A stretch of DNA of 64,000 nt from Siphonodentalium dalli (lineage: Eukaryota > Mollusca > Scaphopoda > Gadilida > Siphonodentaliidae). The DNA lies in NCBI GenBank assembly GCA_032622095.1, contig CP136065.1, forward strand, positions 99,209,343-99,273,342, given 5' to 3'. Made by a program: the position numbers and the translations under genes. The notes below the pieces were generated by a model. The model did no database searches, had not been told where the DNA came from, and saw nothing but the letters and a program-made list of their open reading frames with translations. Within the stretch, counting starts at the first letter, position 1. Each line of letters opens with the position of its first letter. Positions 58,905 through 64,000 of the stretch are shown one piece after another.

Positions 58905-59310
58905 TCGTGCGCGGTGCTATTTTCGTTTCGCATGATCTGCCGTATTAAAGCACCCTGTTCGCAATAATCTATATCCTGATCGGTCAATTAATGATAGATG
59001 TCGGCAGGTCTATCTATACATGTTGGTAATGGATGTATGAATCTACAAACCTAGTTGATTGAGTGTCTGCATACTTGACTATATCAGCACCTGGCACATC
59101 GGGGGGTATATGAATAAACCCTGCACATGCAGATCGTGAATTTGCTCCAGAATGTCGTATTTTGGCCGGTCCTTATGCTTGCTGTGGATTTTTTATTTGT
59201 AAAAAAACATTTGACGCGAAGAAAGATGAAAAACACACCAAACTTAAGGTTGTGGACCATTTTTGTGGGGAGATCTACATCTACATGTTATACTGCATCT
59301 ATTGACTTTT
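58905..59310. other. No recognised feature
   Basis: The 65-codon frame at 59127-59324 has no domain. Confidence 0.45.
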
Positions 59311-59314
59311 ACTC

Positions 59315-59651
59315 TCTCAATTGAATTCACGATAGTTCACAGTAATTTTATGCCACCTGAAAATAACCGGACTATGCCTTTAAAACAGGTTCGATGTGAG
59401 CTTATTTTAACTGAAACATATTGAACTACATATAATACATCTGTAGTTGAGTACACTATTTTGATGCACTTGTATAAATAATGGTTGGACGCACCAGTGA
59501 TAATTGTCTTATGCTTTCCTGTTGACATCAATCTAAACGTGTAAGTTGTCAATTTTCTTATTCATCGGACTTCCGCAGTCTTAATAATTACTTTACTATC
59601 GGTGATTAACTTCAACAGCGATGCTAATAACTGGACCACTGAGAAGATAGA
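59315..59651 (+). repeat. Direct repeat, copy 1 (partner at 63635-64000)
   Basis: Shares CTCAATTGAATTCACGATAG-type start, CCGGACTATGCCTTTAAAAC, TGTGAGCTTATTTTAACTGA and TAATAACTGGACCACTGA with the window's last 366 bases. Part of the terminal MITE at 63420-63729 is included, so the duplicated tract contains one MITE end. Confidence 0.8.
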
Positions 59652-59844
59652 TATCTCAGTCGTATATGCGTCACCATGCAGACGGTCCTTATGCCTGCTA
59701 CTGAACTCTTAGTTGTGTCATTTAACGATAAGAACGATCAAAAGCACACCGCACTTAAGGTTGCGGGCCTGTTTGTGGGGCTATATCGTTACCACCTCGG
59801 CGTTCAACAATCACCGCGGCGTTCATAATCGACATCCAGTTATT

Positions 59845-62430
59845 AGCTCAACTTTACTTTGTAAAGTTTGAGCTATTGCCATGGCTTTGTCGTCCGTCGT
59901 CCGTGTGTACGTGTGTGCGTGTGTGTGCGTGTGTGCGTGTGTACGTGTGTACGTAAGGCGTCAACAATGCAGTCTACAGGTCGTACCTTTAGTCGGATCA
60001 TTATGAAATTTGTCATAGCTGTTGACATCAACATTTAGACCAGAATGATTAATTTTGGGGTCATACGGTAAAAAAACATGGACGCCAGTGGCCATCTTGC
60101 ATTTCAAAATTCAATCCATTAGCACGGGCTACAGGGCGTACTGTTTGTCTGATCGTCATGAAATTTGTCATGGATGTTAATATTGACATGTAGATGGGAA
60201 CGAGTAACTTTGGGGTCATTCGGCCCAAAAACATGGCCGCCAGCAGCCATCTTGGATTTTACTCTTTGTATGACTAAATTCTTTAGCACGGGCTACAGGT
60301 CGTACTTTTAGTCTGATCATCATAAAATTTGTCAAGAATGTTAATAATGACATGTAGATGGGAACGAGTCATTTTGGGGTCATTCGGCCAAAAAACATGG
60401 CCGCCAGCAGGCATCTTTGATTTAACTCTTTGTATGACTAAATCCTTTAGCACGGGCTACAGGTCGTACCTTTAGACCGATCATCATAAAATTTGTCATG
60501 GCTGTTGAAATTGGAATGTAGATGGGAACGAGTCATTTTGGGGTCATTCGGACAAAAAACATGGCCGCCAGCGGCCATCTTGGATTTCAGAATTCAATCC
60601 ATTAGCACGGGCCACAGATCGTACTGTTCGTCTGATCATCATGAAATTTGTCATGGATGTTAATATTGACATGTAGATGGAAACGAGTAATTTTGGGGTC
60701 ATTCGGCCAAAAAACATGGCGGCCAGCAGCCTTCTTGGATTTTACTCTTTGTATGACTAAATTCTTTAGCACGGGCTACAGGTCGTACCTTTAGTCTGAT
60801 CATCATCAAATTTGTCATGGATGTTAATATTGACATGTAGATGGGAACGAGTAATTTTGGGGTCATTCGGCCAAAAAACATGGCCGCCAGCAGCCATCTT
60901 GGATTTTACTCTTTGTATGACTAAATCCTTTAGCACGGGCTACAGGTCCTACTTTTAGTCTGATCATCATAAAATTTGTCAAGAATGTTAATAATGACAT
61001 GTAGATGGGAACGAGTCATTTTGGGGTCATTCGGCCAAAAAACATGGCCGCCAGCAGCCATCTTGGATTTTACTCTTTGTATGACTAAATCCTTTAGCAC
61101 GGGCTACAGGCCGTACCTTTAGTCTGATCATCATAAAATTTGTCATGGCTGTTGAAATTGGAATGTAGATGGGAACGAGTCATTTTGGGGTCATTCGGCC
61201 AAAAAACATGGCCGCCAGCGGCCATCTTGGATTTCAAAATTTAATCCATTAGCACAGGCCACAGGTCGTACTGTTCGTTTGATCATCATAAAATTTGTCA
61301 TGGATGTTAACAATGACATGTAGATGGGAACTAGTAATTTTGGGGTCATTCGGCCAAAAAACATGGTCGCCAGCAGCCATCTTGGATTTTACTCTTTGTA
61401 TGACTAAATCCTTTAGCACGGGCTACAGGTTGTACCTTTAGTCTGATCATCATAAAATTTGTCATGGCTGTTGAAATTGGAATGTAAATGGGAACGAGTA
61501 ATTTTGGGGTCATTCGGCAGAAAAACATGGCCGCCAGCAGCCATCTTTGATTTTACTCTTTGTATGACTAAATCCTTTAGCACGGGCTACAGGTCGTACA
61601 TTTAGTCTGATCATCATAAAATTTGTCATGGCTGTTGAAATTGGAATGTAAATGGGAACGAGTCATTTTGGGGTCATTCGGACAAAAAACATGGCCGCCA
61701 GTGGCCATCTTGGATTTCAAAATTTAATCCATTAGCATGGGCCACAGGTCGTACTGTTCGTCTGATCATCATGAAATTTGTCATGGTTGTTAATATTGGA
61801 TTTTACTCTTTGTATGACTAAATTCTTTAGCATGGGCTACAGGTCGTACCTTTAGTCTGATCGTCATAAAATTTGTCATGGATGTTAACGATGACATGTA
61901 GATGGGAACGACTCATTTTGGGGTCATTCGGCCGAAAACATGGCCGCCAGCAGCCAACTTGGATTTTACTCTTTGTGTGACTAAATTCTTTAGCACGGGC
62001 TACATGTCGTACCTTTAGTCTGATCATCATAAAATTTGTCATGAATGTTAATACTGACATGTAGATGGGAACGAGTCATTTTGGTGTCATTCGGCCAAAA
62101 AACATTGCCGCCAGCAGCCATCTTGGATTTTACTCTTTGTATGACTAAATTCTTTAGCATTGGCTACATGTTGTACCTTTAGTCTGATTGTCATAAAATT
62201 TGTCATGGATGTTAACGATGACATGTAGATGGGATACAATCATTTTTGGGTCATTCGGCCGAAAACATGGCCGCCAGCAGCCATCTTGGATTTTACTTTT
62301 CTCTTCATGTCTATAAACTAGTATTAGACATTCAACTTTCCACATTCCTAATCGCTCCATTGACTGTAATACATTAAATTATTCCCTTTCCAAGTTGAGC
62401 TACAGTGTCATTGACACTTTCATTAAATGT
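59845..62430 (-). mobile_element. Reversed pearl-like element with ~14 tandem units of 162 bp
   Basis: Read on the minus strand, the tandem core (62300 down to about 60050) is followed by an ACGG-type and (AC)n tract (59890-59955) and a terminal hairpin AGCTCAAACTTTAC/GTAAAGTTGAGCT at 59845-59874. Each unit contains, on the plus strand, ACATGGCCGCCAGCAGCCAT followed by CTTGGATTT. Unit landmarks lie at 60078, 60232, 60396, 60558, 60716, 60879, 61040, 61208, 61364, 61527, 61689, 61938, 62103 and 62264. A variant unit beginning TTCAAAATTTAATCCATTAG recurs every three or four units. The 5' end near 62430 is approximate. Confidence 0.75.
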
Positions 62431-63415
62431 ACCACGATGCTGCCGGAGATAACGTATAACAAGTTCCGCTGGCAAATACGTGGCTTTTTCAAGAATGTTA
62501 AAGATGCATAATCCGAATTAACGCTCCCAAATTACTATTTATTTGGCTTCGGAGGTGAAAAATATTTGATTCGAGTCGACGAACCCACCCATCAAAGCTC
62601 AGAGTGATCAGATATCGATTTTGAAATTTGTTATTTCTCGAGATATATGTAATTTTTGGCGGCCTGGCAAATTTTCGTCAAGCCGACGGTCTCGGACCAA
62701 ATTGCGGATGAAGATGGATAATTATAAAATAAAGTGGCTTTGGTGTTAAATATTTTTACAATCCGGCCAAACTTCGTTGAACAAAATCTTGATAAATAGA
62801 ACGTTTTGTGCAATTTCATACTATAGTTGACTGTTGTGAGCATTATTTGGGGAAATTAATCGATTCTGATAACTGAATCGGCATTTAAAAAAAAAGGTTG
62901 TTGTTGGAATCTGATTATATGGGGATCATCGAATCGGATTGAGTACCTTTAAAGTTCGTGATAGGAATATCTCGAGGTTGCGAAAAAGCAAACGTCAATT
63001 ATGACTACATGTACATCAATTCCTGTCATACTGTGCTAGTGCCTTAAATGCATTCAACATCTATCCACCAGCGCCATTGACAGCATGTGTAGGGTCTGTA
63101 TACTATTTAAATAGAGTACGAGTGACCCGTTCTGTGAGAACACTTTCAATACATTAGCGAACACCCAGTCAATCAACCACTTTATACCCAACTAAACAGC
63201 AACAACCAGATACAAGATCTTCGATCCATGCTGCTCAAGCCAACTTTTTGTGATACGGTACATGTACCAAGATATTTTATACATCTTAATTTTATCTTAA
63301 TTTGGAGAATATTAGGTATCATTTTCCTGACTGACTGACCTCACGCGATACAGTGGGTAGAGCCACAATAGACTTCTTCCCTTCTGAACAGAGTTCATGT
63401 GGGCTTTTATCGAAC
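62431..63415. other. No recognised feature
   Basis: AT-rich; an A run is at 62887-62895. No exon supported. Confidence 0.5.
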
Positions 63416-63419
63416 TTAA

Positions 63420-63729
63420 AGGCATAGTCTGTATTTTTTCAAATGGCATAAAGGTTGTCAAATTTTACTTTCACTTACAGAGACTTTCGTGGTGAATTCA
63501 TCTTTGTTGATTTTAACTTTCAGCAAACCAGCCAATCGTGTTCTAAATATAGCGATTGCGGCCCGAAAAATTAAAAACGGCAGTAAAGTTCAGTCCGGGT
63601 GCAGATAAGGAATACATCGTTGGAATTTTAATCCCTCAATTGAATTCACAATAGTTCACAGTAATGAAAATCACTTGACTATAAAATTCGGCAAATTTCA
63701 TGCCGCTTGAAAATAACCGGACTATGCCT
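63420..63729. mobile_element. TTAA-flanked MITE with AGGCATAGTC ends
   Basis: TTAA at 63416-63419 and 63730-63733. AGGCATAGTCTGTATTTTTT at the left pairs with AAAATAACCGGACTATGCCT at the right, and the stem continues through CAAATGGCAT/ATGCCGCTTG. About 310 bp, no coding capacity. Confidence 0.75.
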
Positions 63730-64000
63730 TTAAAACAGGTTCGATGTGAGCTTATTTTAACTGAAAGAAATTGAACTGTATGTCTAACACATAAGTAGAT
63801 GAGCACACTATTGTGACGCACCAGTTTGTCTGGACGCACCAGTGAGGATTGTCCTGATGCTCTCCTGTTGTCACCAATCCAAACGTGTGCGTTGTCAATT
63901 TTCGTATTCATCGGACTTCCGCTGTCTTAATAATTACTTCACGGTCGGTCATTAACTTCAACAGCTATGCTAATAACTGGACCACTGATAAGATAGATAT
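63635..64000 (+). repeat. Direct repeat, copy 2 (continues past the window)
   Basis: Counterpart of 59315-59651, starting at CTCAATTGAATTCACAATAG and still matching at the last base (AAGATAGATAT), so the true length is unknown. It overlaps the right end of the MITE at 63420-63729. Confidence 0.8.

Overview
The window reads as intergenic, repeat-saturated DNA from an animal nuclear genome, most likely a mollusc and probably a bivalve. The reasons are: AT-rich sequence with no operons; degenerate LINE fragments; many TTAA- and TA-flanked MITE-like elements; and at least six elements built like the pearl/HINE (non-autonomous Helentron) families known from oysters, clams and mussels (tandem core, ACGG microsatellite, 3' hairpin). 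No intact host gene, tRNA or rRNA could be supported. The species assignment is inference.

Layout. 1-2.46 kb: a frameshifted LINE 3' half interrupted by a pearl-like element. 3.2-9.4 kb: a chain of three TTAA-type MITEs (family A, family M1, family B). The family B copy is itself split by a 4.88 kb fold-back element with arms of about 2.1-2.3 kb, which carries decayed outward-facing coding remnants and ~173-bp tandem units containing YY1-like ATGGCGGC motifs. 9.5-19 kb: a palindrome, a composite pearl-like element, two MITEs, a minus-strand LINE 3' end and an 882-bp TA-flanked element full of a 15-bp iteron. 19-22.7 kb: family A, a near-perfect Tc1-like hairpin, an array of forkhead-like motifs and a long-TIR MITE. 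24-26.4 kb: the only host-gene-like signal, two or three minus-strand exons including a pair of C2H2 zinc fingers, invaded by a pearl-like element and a family A MITE. 26.4-36.6 kb: more A, B, M1 and M2 MITEs and three other inverted-repeat elements. 38-43 kb: a local duplication, family B, a double-hairpin M2 element and a long-TIR element. 44.3-45.2 kb: a pearl-like element with a duplicated core. 50.0-52.9 kb: a probable non-autonomous Helitron carrying a ~140-bp satellite. 56.7-57.9 kb: a 552-bp tandem duplication that reads as identical, ending in a pearl-like tail. 59.8-62.4 kb: a reversed pearl-like element with about 14 units of ~162 bp. The last 370 bp duplicate sequence at 59.3 kb.

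The elements share a logic. Many are non-autonomous and flanked by TTAA, which suggests one or more piggyBac-like machineries acting in trans. The pearl-like families share a core motif around ATAACTC and an ACGG tract but have unrelated 3' hairpins. A short motif, ATAAAGAGCGTT, recurs in pairs in families A and B and again outside them. Coordinates of repeat boundaries are read by eye from copy-to-copy comparison and may be off by a few bases.
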